Positions 46,147 through 59,697 of a stretch of DNA of 64,000 bases are shown in pieces (position 1 is the stretch's first letter; each line of letters begins with the position of its first letter). Position numbers and translations under genes: made by a program. Source of the DNA: Rhodeus uyekii (Eukaryota > Chordata > Actinopteri > Cypriniformes > Acheilognathidae). The stretch is from the NCBI GenBank assembly GCA_037043235.1, contig JAWRVZ010000608.1, forward strand, positions 62,001 to 126,000. The letters run 5' to 3'. Below the pieces are notes generated by a model. The model saw nothing but the letters and a program-made list of their open reading frames with translations. It was not told the origin of the DNA and searched no databases.

Positions 46147-48049
46147 ATATAGCTGCAAGCAGCCATGACGGGGCCAAGCACAAAGAAGGCATTAAATGTC
46201 ATGCCGACATGGCTGGCAGCATCAGACCAACGGCAGGAAGCATCTAAAGACATTTCAATATGACTTCAGTCTAAATGGCTGAAAAATCATCAATACGGTC
46301 TTTAGTAATTCGATTTAACGGTTTATCACGCTTGACCAACAGGCAGCGCTGTAACCAAACTGATATGTCAAATCACGTGGTTTATCCAGAGTGAGGTGAC
46401 AATGACACATGCAAAGTTTGGTGTCAAAGTTTGGTGTCAATAGGGTAAAGCATTGCTGACATCCAGTTTTAAAGTCATGTGTTTGTTAAGCATAGCATTT
46501 CATGACAAAATTCTAAATAGCTGACGCTGAAAATGGCCGATATGGGAAAATTTGGTATCGCAGGACTCGGCATGATGCACTGAATCTAAAGAGAGCAGTT
46601 TCATGATTTTTGGACAAAGCATTCAGGAGTTATAATCAAAAATGTCAGTTTTTCATATCTCCTGACCACTAGGGGGCAGAGCGCCAAAACTCTGCAGGTA
46701 GCGTCAGATCATGATTGACATGACACACAGAAAGTTTGGTCAGAATACGCTAATGCGTTTCAGAGATATAGTCTTGCTTTATTTGGTGGCAATTTGGTCA
46801 AATTCGTTCGCAATTTTATCGAAACCTGTTTGACGAATCAACATTATTTTAATAACTTTTTGTCAGCATGGTCTGAAGATGTTATGATTCAATTTTGGTG
46901 AAAATTGGACAAACGGTGTGGGAAGAGTTCGAAAAAGTAGGTTTTTAAAGAAAAACAACATGGCGGACAGGAAGTTTGGCCGACTATGACAAATGTGGTA
47001 TCTGTGTTCTCGGTTTGACCCAAGGAACGTATAAAGACAACTTATTTTACCATAGGTTAACGTGTTCAAAAGTTATTAGCATTTTTGTAAATTTGTTTAT
47101 AACTTTTGACCACAAGGTGGCGCTGCCTCGAAATTTTTTGTGTTGTATCAGGCCCAGATGCCGAAGACACATATCGAGTTTCGTAATGATACACCAATGT
47201 GTTTGTTAAATATAGCAATTTATGACAAAATTCAAAATGGCCGACCCTCAAAATGGCCGATATGGGAAAATTTTGTATCGCACGACTCGGCATGATGCCC
47301 TGAATCTAACGAGACCAGTTTTATGATTTTTGGTCGAAGCGTTCAGAAGTTATAAGCAAATATTTCACTTTTTCATATCTCCAGACCACTAGGGGGCAGA
47401 GCGCCAAATCTTTTTCAGATAGCCTCAGACCATCATTGCCATAACACACACCAAGTTTGGTCAGAATACGCTAATGCGTTGCGGAGATAAAGCCTCGCTT
47501 TCATTTCTGCGGCCATTTTGTTGAATTCTTTCGCAAGTTATTCGTAAACGGTTTGACAAATCAACTTTCTTTTAATAACTTTTTGTACGCATAGTCTGGA
47601 GATGATGTGGTTCAATTTTCGTGAAAATCGGACCAACGGCCTAGGAGGAGTTCGAAAAAGTAGGTTTTTCGTAAAATTCAAAATGGCGGGAAAATTTTCA
47701 TGACGGAAAATGACGTCATAGGGTGCAATCGAATCGTCTTGAGCCAAGGAATTAGTGGACGAAAGAATTTTGTTTCTAGGACATACGGTTCAAGAGTTAT
47801 TTACGTAAACGTGAGTGCAACTTTGGACAGTTGGTGGCGCTAGAGACATTGAGTTAGACACTTCAAATTTGCTATGGTCAATGATTGGCTTGTCCTTTAT
47901 CAGTGTGCCAAATTTTATCATTTTCCCGCAAACGGTTCTATGGGCTGCCATAGACTTCCATGGCGGAAGAAGAAGATGAATAATAATAATAAAGAACCGG
48001 AACAATTACAATAGGTGCCTCCGCACCTTCGGTGCTTGGCCCCTAATAA
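46147..48049 (+). mobile_element. Array unit 19 (A, two modules, one 3' tail)
   Basis: 1903 bp. CAAG-type hairpin with GCACAAAGAAGGC. It carries a 13-bp duplication, AAAGTTTGGTGTC twice near 46420, found elsewhere only in unit 29. CTCF-like sites at 46665 and 47385, tail at 47994-48046. Confidence 0.88.
47994..48046 (+). repeat. Single family-A 3' tail
   Basis: Same AATTACAAT variant as the tail at 44991, consistent with units 17 and 19 sharing a recent 3' half. Confidence 0.88.
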
Positions 48050-49154
48050 ATATAGCTGCTAGCAGCCATCACGGGGCCAAGCGCAAGGAGGGCATTAAAT
48101 GTCATGCCGACATGGCTGGCATCATCAGACCAACGGCAGTAAGAATCTAAAGACATTTCAATATGACTTAAGTCTAAATGGCTGAAAAATCAACAATACG
48201 GTCTTTAGTAATTCGATTTAATGGTTTATCACATTCAACCAACAGGCAGCGCTGTAACCAAATTGTAGTGTCAATTCATGTGGTACATTGAGAGTGTGGT
48301 GACATTGACACATGCAAAGTTTGCTTTCAATTGGGTAAACCATTGCTGACAGAGCACTAAAGTCAAGTGTTTGTTAAACATAGCATCTTATAAGAAAAAT
48401 CGAAATGGCAGACGCTCAAAATGGCCGATATGGGAAAATTTGGTATCACAGGACTCGGCATGACCCACTGGATCTAAAGAGACCAGTTTCATGATTTTTG
48501 GACAAAGCGTTCAGGAGTTATAATCAAAAATGTCAGTTTTTTAATATCTCCTGACCACTAGGGGGCAGAGCGCCAAAACTCTGCAGGGAGCCTCAGACCA
48601 TGATTGAAATAACACACACCGAGTTTGGTCAGAAAACGCTAATGCGTTGTGGAGATAGAGCCTCAAGTTCATTTTTGCGATCATTACGTCGGATTCTTTC
48701 GTGAGTTATTCATAAACGGTTTGACATTTCAACTTTCTTTGGATAACTTTTTGTCACCATGGTCTGGAGATGATGTGGTTCAATTTTCGTGAAAATCGGA
48801 CAAACGGCCTAGGAGGAGTTCGAAAAAGTAGGTTTTTCATAAAATTCAAAATGGCGGAAAAATTTTCATGACGGAAAATGACGTCATAGGGTGCAATCGA
48901 ATCGTCTTGAGCCAAGGATTCAGTGGACATAAGAATTTTGTTTCTAGGACATACGGTTCAAGAGTTATTTACGTAAACGTTTGTGCAACTTCAGACAGTT
49001 GGTGGCGCTAGAGGGATTGAGTTAGAGACTCCAAAATTGCTTTGGTCAATGATTGGACTGTCCTCTATTTGTGTGCCAAATTTCATAACTTTCCCGCAAT
49101 CGGTTCTATAGGCTGCCATAGACTTCCATGGCGGAAGAAGAAGAAGAAGAAGAA
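48050..49154 (+). mobile_element. Array unit 20 (A, one module, no tail)
   Basis: 1105 bp. Module near 48705, CTCF-like site at 48554. The last 260 bp are a near-copy of the end of unit 16, including the GAA run. Confidence 0.87.
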
Positions 49155-50260
49155 ATATAGCTGCTAGCAGCCATCACGGGGCCAAGCGCAAGGAGGGCAT
49201 TAAATGTCATGCCGACATGGCTGGCATCATCAGACCAACAGCAGTAAGAATCTAAAGACATTTCAATATGACTTAAGTCTAAATGGCTGAAAAATCAACA
49301 ATACGGTCTTTAGTATTTCGATTTAATGGTTTATCACATTCAACCAACAGGCAGCGCTGTAACCAAATTGTAGTGTCAATTCATGTGGTACATTGAGAGT
49401 GTGGTGACATTGACACATGCAAAGTTTGCTTTCAATTGGGTAAACCATTGCTGACAGAGCACTAAAGTCATGTGTTTGTTAAACATAGCATCTTATAAGA
49501 AAAATCAAAATGGCAGACGCTCAAAATGGCCGATATGGGAAAATTTGGTATCACAGGACTCGGCATGACCCACTGGATCTAAAGACAGCAGTTTCACAAT
49601 TTTTAGACAAAGCGTTCAGGAGTTTTAATCAAAAATGTCAGTTTTTTAATATCTCCTGACCACTAGGGGGCACAGCGCCAAAACTCTGCAGGTAGCCTCC
49701 GACCATGATTGACATAACACACACCTAGTTTGGTCAGAAAAGGCTAATGCATTGCGGAGATAAAGCCACAATTTCATTTTGGCGACTTTTACCTCGGATT
49801 CTTTCGCGAGTTATTCGTAAACGGTTTGGCGAGTCAACTTTCTTTATATATCGTTTTGTCCACATTGTCTGGAGATGATGTGGTTCAATTTTCGTGAACA
49901 TCGGACGAACGGCCTAGGAGGAGTTCGAAAAAGTAGGTTTTTCATAAAATTCAAAATGGCGGGAAAATTTTCATGACGGAAAATGACGTCATAGGGTGCA
50001 ATCGAATCGTCTTGAGCCAAGGAATCAGTGGACAAAAGAATTTTGTTTCTAGGACATACGGTTCAAAAGTTATTTACGTAAACGTGAGTGCAACTTTGGA
50101 CAGTTGGTGGCGCTATAGAGATTGAGTTAGAGACTTCAATTTTGCTATGGTCAATGATTGGACTGTCGTTTATGAGTGTGCCAACTTTTTTTCATTTTCC
50201 CGCTTACGGTTCTATGGGCTGTCATAGACTTCAATGGCAGAAGAAGAATAATAATAATAA
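49155..50260 (+). mobile_element. Array unit 21 (A, one module, no tail)
   Basis: 1106 bp, the clearest one-module form. Module near 49809, CTCF-like site at 49660. Confidence 0.88.
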
Positions 50261-52144
50261 ATATAGCTGCTAGCAGCCATCACGGGGCCAAGCGCAAGGA
50301 GGGCATTAAATGTCATGCCGACATGGCTGGCATCATCAGACCAACGGCAGTAAGAATCTAAAGACATTTCAATATGACTTAAGTCTAAATGGCTGAAAAA
50401 TCAACAATACGGTCTTTAGTATTTCGATTTAATGGTTTATCACATTCAACCAACAGGCAGCGCTGTAACCAAATTGTAGTGTCAATTCATGTGGTACATT
50501 GAGAGTGTGGTGACATTGACACATGCAAAGTTTGCTTTCAATTGGGTAAACCATTGCTGACAGAGCACTAAAGTCATGTGTTTGTTAAACATAGCATCTT
50601 ATAAGAAAAATTGAAATGGCAGACGCTCAAAATGGCCGATATGGGAATATTTGGTATCACAGGACTCGGCATGACCCACTGGATCTAAAGACAGCAGTTT
50701 CATTATTTTTAGACAAAGCGTTCAGGAGTTATAATCAAAAATGTCAGTTTTTTAATATCTCCTGACCACTAGGGGGCAGAGCGCCAAAACTCTGCAGGTA
50801 GCCTCAGACCATGATTGACAAAAAACACACCTATTTTGGTCAGAATACGCTAATGAGTTACGTAGATATAGCCTCGCTTTCAATTCTATGGCCATTGTGT
50901 CGAATTCTTTCGCGAGTTATTCGTAAACGGTTTGGCGAATCATCTTTGTTTATATACCGTTTTGTCATGATGGTCTGGAGATGATGTGGTTTAATTTTGG
51001 TGAAAATTGGACAAACGGTCTGGGAGGAGTTCGAAAAAGTAGGTTTTTATAGAAAAATAACATGGCAAATCGGAGGTTTGGCTGAATATGACATATTTGG
51101 TATCTATGGTCTCGGCTTGACCCAATGAACACATTAAGACCATTTGTTTTACAATAGGTTAACGTCATCAAAAGTTATTAGCATATTTGTAAATTTGGTT
51201 ATAACTTTTGACCACAAGGTGGCGCTGCCCCCAAACTTTTTGTGCCGTATCAAGGTTAGGTGCCGAAGACACTTATTGAGTTTCGTAACGATACGCCAAT
51301 CCATTTGTTAAATATAGCAATTTATGACAATATTCAAAATGGCCGACGCTCTAAATGGCCGAAATGGGAAAATTTGGTATCGCACGACTCGGCATGATGC
51401 ACTGAATCTAAAGAGACCAGTTTTATGATTTTTGGACAAAGCGTTCAGGAGTTGTAAGGAAAAATGTCACTTTTTCATATCTCCTGACCACTAGGGGGCA
51501 CAGCGCCAAAACTCTGCAGGTAGCCTCAGACCATGATTGACATAACACACACCGAGTTTGGTCAGAAAACGCTAATGCGTTGTGGAGATAGAGCCTCAAG
51601 TTCATTTTTGCGATCATTACGTCGGATTCTTTCGTGAGTTATTCATAAACGGTTTGACATTTCAACTTTCTTTGGATAACTTTTTGTCACGATGGTCTGG
51701 AGATGATGTGGTTCAATTTTCGTGAAAATCGGACAAACGGCCTAGGAGGAGTTCGAAAAAGTAGGTTTTTCATAAAATTCAAAATGGCGGGAAAATATTC
51801 ATGACGGAAAATGACGTCATAGGGTGCAATCGAATCGTCTTGAGCCAAGGAATCAGTGGACATAAGAATTTTGTTTCTAGGACATACGGTTCAAAAGTTA
51901 TTTATGTAAACGTGAGTGCAACTTTGGACAGTTGGTGGCGCTATAGAGATTGAGTTAGAGACTTCAATTTTGCTATGGTCAATGATTGGACTGTCCTTAA
52001 TGAGTGTGCCAAATTTTTTTCATTTTCCCGTTTACGGTTCTATGGGCTGTCATAGACTCCCATGGCACAAGAAAAAGAATAATAATAATAAGAACCGGAA
52101 CAAAAACAATAGGTGCCTCCGCACCTTCGGTGCTTGGCCCCTAA
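50261..52144 (+). mobile_element. Array unit 22 (A, two modules, one 3' tail)
   Basis: 1884 bp. The first module (from about 50911) includes a divergent stretch ATGGCAAATCGGAGGTTTGG, unlike the ATGGCGGACAGGAAGTTTGG or ATGGTGGACAAGAAG of others. CTCF-like sites at 50765 and 51488. The tail ends CCCCTAA at 52144, directly followed by the next unit. Confidence 0.88.
52092..52144 (+). repeat. Single family-A 3' tail
   Basis: Standard A tail, joined without spacer to unit 23. Confidence 0.88.
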
Positions 52145-53641
52145 ATATAGCTGCAAGCAGCAATGACGGGGCCAAGCACAAACAGGGCATTGACGTGGCC
52201 GGCAGCATAAGAGCAATTGAAGAAAATCAACAACTAAATGCATTTTAATATGATTTTAGGCTAAATGGCTGAAAAATCATTAATACAGACACTGTAATTT
52301 GAATGAAAAGTTTAGCGCTTTGGACCAATAGTTGGCGCTGTGTCCAAATTGTTAGAATTGGGTCCGAGTAATGTGACAATGAAATCTGCAAAGTTTGGTG
52401 TTATTTGGACAAAACATTACTGACTTAAAGCATCAAAGTCATTTTGTCATCACTACCTCAAATTTGTAATTGCGGTATACGAAAACGGTTTTGTCTATCG
52501 ACACGAAATCCATAACTTTTTGTCAACACAGTCTGAAGATGATACGATTCAATTTTGGTGAAAATCGGACAAACAGTCTTGGAGGAGTTAGAAAAAGTAG
52601 GTTTTTGAAGAAAACAAAATGGCGGATATGAAATTTAGGCAAACTATGTCAAATTTGGTATCTGTGTTCTCGGCGTGACCCAAGGAACATAATAAGATCA
52701 GTTGTTTTAAAATAGCTTAATGTAATCAAAAGTTATTAGCATTTTAGGAAATTGTGTTATAACTTTTGACCACAAGGTGGCGCTGCCCCGAAACTTTTGG
52801 TGTAGGTTCAAATCAAGGTCCCAAAGACACATACTGAGTTTCGTAATGATACGCCAATGCGTTTGTAAAATATAGCATTTTACGACAAATTTCAAAATGG
52901 CCGACGCCCAAAATGGCCGATATAAGAAAATTTGGTATCGCACGACTCAGCATGATGCCCTGAATCTAAAGAGACCAGTTTTATGATTTTTGACCAAAGT
53001 GTTCAGAAGTTATAAGCAAAAAAGTCAATTTTTTATATCTCCTGACCACTAGGGGGCAGTGCGCCAAAACTCTGCAGGTAGCCTCACATTATGACTACTA
53101 TGACACACACCAATTTTGGTCTGAATATGCAAATGCGTTGCGGAGATATAGCCTCAAGTTCATTTTTGCGGCAAATTCGTCAAACTCTTTCGCATGTTTA
53201 TCAAAAACGGTTAGACCAATCAACTTGATTCTCATAACTTTTTGTCTCCATAGTCTGGAGATGATGTGGTTCAATTTTTGTGAAAATCAGACAAACGGCC
53301 TAGGAGGAGTTCGACAAAGTAGGTTTTTCATAAAATTCAAAATTGCGGAAAAATTTTCATGACGGAAAATGACGTCATAGGGTGCAATCGAATCAGCATG
53401 AGCCAAAGAATCAGTGGACAAAAGAATTGTGTTTCTAGCCCTTATGGTTCAAGAGTTATTAGCATAAATGTAAGTGTAACTTTGGACAGTTGGTGGCGCT
53501 AGAGGGATTGAGGTAGAGACTCCAAAATTGGTGTGGTTAATGATTGGACTGTCCTCTATGTGTGTGCCAAATTTCATCATTTTCCCACTTATGGTTCTAT
53601 GGGCTGCCATTGACTTCTGGGTGGAAGAAGAATAATAATAA
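52145..53641 (+). mobile_element. Array unit 23 (subfamily A', two modules)
   Basis: 1497 bp. A' units start with GGGGCCAAGCACAAACAGGG and ATTGACGTGGCCGGC and have a shorter, diverged 5' part. They have one CTCF-like CCACTAGGGGGCA site (53045). Near-identical to unit 26. Confidence 0.88.
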
Positions 53642-55200
53642 ATATAGCTGCAAGCAGCAATGACGGGGCCAAGCACAAACAGGGCATTGACGTGGCCGGC
53701 AGCATAAGAGCAATTGAAGTAATCAACAACTAAATGCATTTTAATATGATTTTAGGCTAAATGGCTGAAAAATCATTAATACAGACACTATAATTTGATT
53801 TAATAGTTTATCGCTTTGGACCAATAGATGGCGCTGTGTCCAAATTGTTAGAATGTGGTCCGAGTAATGTCACAATGAAATGTGCAAAGTTTGGTGTTAT
53901 TTGGACAAAACATTACTGACATAGAGCATTAAAGTCATTTTCTCATCACTACCTCAAATTTGTAATTGCGGTATACGAAAACGGTTTTGTCTATCGACAC
54001 GAAATCCATAACTTTTTGTCAGCATAGTCTGAAGATGATAAGATTTGATTTTGGTGAAAATCGGACAAACGTTCTGGGAGGAGTTAGAAAAAGTAGGTTT
54101 TTGAAGAAAACAAAATGGCGGACAGGAAATTTAGGCAAACTATGTCAAATTTGGTATCTGTGTTCTCGGCGTGACCCAAGGAACATATTAAGATCATTTG
54201 TTTTAAAATAGCTTAATGTAATCAAAAGTTATTAGCATTTTTGTAAATTTTGTTATAACTTTTGACCACAAGGTGGCGCTGCCCCGAAACTTTTGGTGTA
54301 GGTTCAAATCAAGGTCCCAAAGACACATACGGAGTTTCGTAATGATACGCCAATGCGTTTGTAAAATATAGCATTTTACGACAAATTTCAAAATGGCCGA
54401 CACCCAAAATGGCTGATATGAGAAAATTTGGTATCGCCTGACTCAGCATGATGCCCTGAATCTAAAGAGACCAGTTTTATGATTTTTGAACAAAGTGTAG
54501 AGAAGTTATAAGCAAAAAAGTCGATTTTTTATATCTCCTGACCACTAGGGGGCAGTGCGCCAAAACTCTGCAGGTAGCCTCAGATCATGACTACTATGAC
54601 ACACACCAAATTTGGTCAGAATACACAAATGCGTTGCGGAGATATAGCCTCAATTGCATTTTTGCGGCAAATTCGTCGAAATCTTTTGCATGTTTATCAA
54701 AAACGGTTTGACCAATCAACTTGATTCTCATAACTTTTTGTCTACATAGTCTGGAGATGATATGGTTCAATTTTCGTGAAAATCGGACAAATGGTCTAGG
54801 AGGAGTTCGAAAAAGTTGGTTTTTCAAAAAATTCAAAATAGCGGACAAATTATCATAAAGGAAATGACGTCATGGGGTCCAATTGAATCAGCATGAGCCA
54901 AGGAATCAGTGGACAAAATAATTTTGTTTCTAGCCCTTATGGTTCACGAGTTATTAGCATAAATGTAAGTGTAACTTTGGACAGTTGGTGGCGCTAGAGG
55001 GATTGAGGTAGAGACTCCAAAATTGGTGTGGTCAATGATTGGACTATCCTCTATGTGTGTGCCAAATTTCATCATTTTCCCACTTACGGTTCTATGGGCT
55101 GCCATTGACTTCAATGGCGGAAGAAAAAGAATAATAATAATAATAAAGAACCGGAACAAAAACAATAGGTGCCTCCGCACCTTCGGTGCTTGGCCCCTAA
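53642..55200 (+). mobile_element. Array unit 24 (A', two modules, one 3' tail)
   Basis: 1559 bp. Body near-identical to unit 27, but this copy has an A tail (55148-55200), which abuts the next unit with no spacer. CTCF-like site at 54542. Confidence 0.88.
55148..55200 (+). repeat. Single family-A 3' tail
   Basis: Standard A tail, joined without spacer to unit 25. It is the main difference between units 24 and 27. Confidence 0.88.
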
Positions 55201-56698
55201 ATATAGCTGCAAGCAACAATGACGGGGCCAAGCACAAACAGGGCATTGACGTGGCCGGCAGCATAAGAGCAATTGAAGTAATCAACAACTAAATGCATTT
55301 TAATATGATTTTAGGCTAAATGGCTGAAAAATCATTAAGACAGACACTGTAATTTGAATGAGAGTTTAGCGCTTTGGACCAATAGTTGGCGCTGTGTCCA
55401 AATTGTTATAATTGGGTCAGAGTAATGTGACAATGAAATCTGCAAAGTTTGGTGTTATTTGGACAAAACATTACTGACTTAAAGCATTAAAGTGATTTTG
55501 TCATCACTACCTCAAATTTGTAATTGCGGTATACGAAAACGGTTTTGTCTATCGACACGAAATCCATAACTTTTTGTCAGCACAGTCTGAAGATGATACG
55601 ATTCGATTTTGGTGAAAATCGGACAAACGGTCTAGGAGGAGTTTGAAAAAGTAGGTTTTTGAATGAAACAACATGGCGGATATGAAATTTAGGCAAACTA
55701 TGTCAAATTTGGTATCTGTGTTCTCGGTGTGACCCAAGGAACATATTAAGATCATTTGTTTTAAAATAGCTTAATGTAATCAAAAGTTATTAGCATTTTA
55801 GGAAATTGTGTTATAACTTTTGACCACAAGGTGGCGCTGCCCCGAAACTTTTGGTGTAGGTTCAAATCAAGGTCCCAAAGACACATACTGAGTTTCGTAA
55901 TGATACGCCAATGCGTTTGTAAAATATAGCATTTTACGACAAATTTCAAAATGGCCGACGCCCAAAATGGCCGATATAAGAAAATTTGGTATCGCACGAC
56001 TCAGCATGATGCCCTGAATCTAAAGAGACCAGTTTTATGATTTTTGACCAAAGTGTTCAGAAGTTATAAGCAAAAAAGTCAATTTTTTATATCTCCTGAC
56101 CACTAGGGGGCAGTGCGCCAAAACTCTGCAGGTAGCCTCAGATTATGACTACTATGACACACACCAATTTTGGTCTGAATACGCAAATGCGTTGCGGAGA
56201 TATAGCCTCAAGTTCATTTTTGCGGCAAATTCGTCGAACTCTTTCGCATGTTTATCAAAAACGGTTTAACCAATCAACTTGATTCTCATAACTTTTTGTC
56301 TCCATAGTCTGGAGATGATGTAGTTCAATTTTTGTGAGAATCGGACAAACGGCCTAGGAGGAGTTCGACAAAGTAGGTTTTTCATAAAATTCAAAATTGC
56401 GGAAAAATTTTCATGACGGAAAATGACGTCATAGGGTGCAATCGAATCGGCTTGAGCCAAGGAATCAGTGGACAAAGGAATTTTGTTTCTAGCCCTTATG
56501 GTTCAAAAGTTATTAGCATAAATGTAAGTGTAATTTTGGACAGTTGGTGGCGCTAGAGGGATTGAGGTAGAGACTCCAAAATTGGTGTGGTCAATGATTG
56601 GACTGTCCTCTATGTGTGTGCCAAATTTCATCATTTTCCCACTTACGGTTCTATGGGCTGCCATTGACTTCTGGGTGGAAGAAGAATAATAATAATAA
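55201..56698 (+). mobile_element. Array unit 25 (A', two modules)
   Basis: 1498 bp. The hairpin is GCTGCAAGCAACAAT, with a G-to-A change in the second arm that weakens it. The ATGAGAGTTTAGCG stretch near 55,360 sets it apart from units 23 and 26. CTCF-like site at 56100. Confidence 0.87.
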
Positions 56699-58195
56699 AT
56701 ATAGCTGCAAGCAGCAATGACGGGGCCAAGCACAAACAGGGCATTGACGTGGCCGGCAGCATAAGAGCAATTGAAGAAAATCAACAACTAAATGCATTTT
56801 AATATGATTTTAGGCTAAATGGCTGAAAAATCATTAATACAGACACTGTAATTTGAATGAAAAGTTTAGCGCTTTGGACCAATAGTTGGCGCTGTGTCCA
56901 AATTGTTAGAATTGGGTCCGAGTAATGTGACAATGAAATCTGCAAAGTTTGGTGTTATTTGGACAAAACATTACTGACTTAAAGCATCAAAGTCATTTTG
57001 TCATCACTACCTCAAATTTGTAATTGCGGTATACGAAAACGGTTTTGTCTATCGACACGAAATCCATAACTTTTTGTCAACACAGTCTGAAGATGATACG
57101 ATTCAATTTTGGTGAAAATCGGACAAACAGTCTTGGAGGAGTTAGAAAAAGTAGGTTTTTGAAGAAAACAAAATGGCGGATATGAAATTTAGGCAAACTA
57201 TGTCAAATTTGGTATCTGTGTTCTCGGCGTGACCCAAGGAACATAATAAGATCAGTTGTTTTAAAATAGCTTAATGTAATCAAAAGTTATTAGCATTTTA
57301 GGAAATTGTGTTATAACTTTTGACCACAAGGTGGCGCTGCCCCGAAACTTTTGGTGTAGGTTCAAATCAAGGTCCCAAAGACACATACTGAGTTTCGTAA
57401 TGATACGCCAATGCGTTTGTAAAATATAGCATTTTACGACAAATTTCAAAATGGCCGACGCCCAAAATGGCCGATATAAGAAAATTTGGTATCGCACGAC
57501 TCAGCATGATGCCCTGAATCTAAAGAGACCAGTTTTATGATTTTTGACCAAAGTGTTCAGAAGTTATAAGCAAAAAAGTCAATTTTTTATATCTCCTGAC
57601 CACTAGGGGGCAGTGCGCCAAAACTCTGCAGGTAGCCTCACATTATGACTACTATGACACACACCAATTTTGGTCTGAATATGCAAATGCGTTGCGGAGA
57701 TATAGCCTCAAGTTCATTTTTGCGGCAAATTCGTCAAACTCTTTCGCATGTTTATCAAAAACGGTTAGACCAATCAACTTGATTCTCATAACTTTTTGTC
57801 TCCATAGTCTGGAGATGATGTGGTTCAATTTTTGTGAAAATCAGACAAACGGCCTAGGAGGAGTTCGACAAAGTAGGTTTTTCATAAAATTCAAAATTGC
57901 GGAAAAATTTTCATGACGGAAAATGACGTCATAGGGTGCAATCGAATCAGCATGAGCCAAAGAATCAGTGGACAAAAGAATTGTGTTTCTAGCCCTTATG
58001 GTTCAAGAGTTATTAGCATAAATGTAAGTGTAACTTTGGACAGTTGGTGGCGCTAGAGGGATTGAGGTAGAGACTCCAAAATTGGTGTGGTTAATGATTG
58101 GACTGTCCTCTATGTGTGTGCCAAATTTCATCATTTTCCCACTTATGGTTCTATGGGCTGCCATTGACTTCTGGGTGGAAGAAGAATAATAATAA
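56699..58195 (+). mobile_element. Array unit 26 (A', copy of unit 23)
   Basis: 1497 bp, the same length as unit 23 and reading the same base for base wherever I compared. Six open frames recur with identical translations at exactly +4554 between this pair and the pair 24/27. CTCF-like site at 57600. Confidence 0.9.
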
Positions 58196-59697
58196 ATATA
58201 GCTGCAAGCAGCAATGACGGGGCCAAGCACAAACAGGGCATTGACGTGGCCGGCAGCATAAGAGCAATTGAAGTAATCAACAACTAAATGCATTTTAATA
58301 TGATTTTAGGCTAAATGGCTGAAAAATCATTAATACAGACACTATAATTTGATTTAATAGTTTATCGCTTTGGACCAATAGATGGCGCTGTGTCCAAATT
58401 GTTAGAATGTGGTCCGAGTAATGTCACAATGAAATGTGCAAAGTTTGGTGTTATTTGGACAAAACATTACTGACATAGAGCATTAAAGTCATTTTCTCAT
58501 CACTACCTCAAATTTGTAATTGCGGTATACGAAAACGGTTTTGTCTATCGACACGAAATCCATAACTTTTTGTCAGCATAGTCTGAAGATGATAAGATTT
58601 GATTTTGGTGAAAATCGGACAAACGTTCTGGGAGGAGTTAGAAAAAGTAGGTTTTTGAAGAAAACAAAATGGCGGACAGGAAATTTAGGCAAACTATGTC
58701 AAATTTGGTATCTGTGTTCTCGGCGTGACCCAAGGAACATATTAAGATCATTTGTTTTAAAATAGCTTAATGTAATCAAAAGTTATTAGCATTTTTGTAA
58801 ATTTTGTTATAACTTTTGACCACAAGGTGGCGCTGCCCCGAAACTTTTGGTGTAGGTTCAAATCAAGGTCCCAAAGACACATACGGAGTTTCGTAATGAT
58901 ACGCCAATGCGTTTGTAAAATATAGCATTTTACGACAAATTTCAAAATGGCCGACACCCAAAATGGCTGATATGAGAAAATTTGGTATCGCCTGACTCAG
59001 CATGATGCCCTGAATCTAAAGAGACCAGTTTTATGATTTTTGAACAAAGTGTAGAGAAGTTATAAGCAAAAAAGTCGATTTTTTATATCTCCTGACCACT
59101 AGGGGGCAGTGCGCCAAAACTCTGCAGGTAGCCTCAGATCATGACTACTATGACACACACCAAATTTGGTCAGAATACACAAATGCGTTGCGGAGATATA
59201 GCCTCAATTGCATTTTTGCGGCAAATTCGTCGAAATCTTTTGCATGTTTATCAAAAACGGTTTGACCAATCAACTTGATTCTCATAACTTTTTGTCTACA
59301 TAGTCTGGAGATGATATGGTTCAATTTTCGTGAAAATCGGACAAATGGTCTAGGAGGAGTTCGAAAAAGTTGGTTTTTCAAAAAATTCAAAATAGCGGAC
59401 AAATTATCATAAAGGAAATGACGTCATGGGGTCCAATTGAATCAGCATGAGCCAAGGAATCAGTGGACAAAATAATTTTGTTTCTAGCCCTTATGGTTCA
59501 CGAGTTATTAGCATAAATGTAAGTGTAACTTTGGACAGTTGGTGGCGCTAGAGGGATTGAGGTAGAGACTCCAAAATTGGTGTGGTCAATGATTGGACTA
59601 TCCTCTATGTGTGTGCCAAATTTCATCATTTTCCCACTTACGGTTCTATGGGCTGCCATTGACTTCAATGGCGGAAGAAAAAGAATAATAATAATAA
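58196..59697 (+). mobile_element. Array unit 27 (A', copy of unit 24 without its tail)
   Basis: 1502 bp. Body matches unit 24 at +4554, but the (AAT)n is followed directly by the next unit start; the 57-bp tail is absent. CTCF-like site at 59095. Confidence 0.9.
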
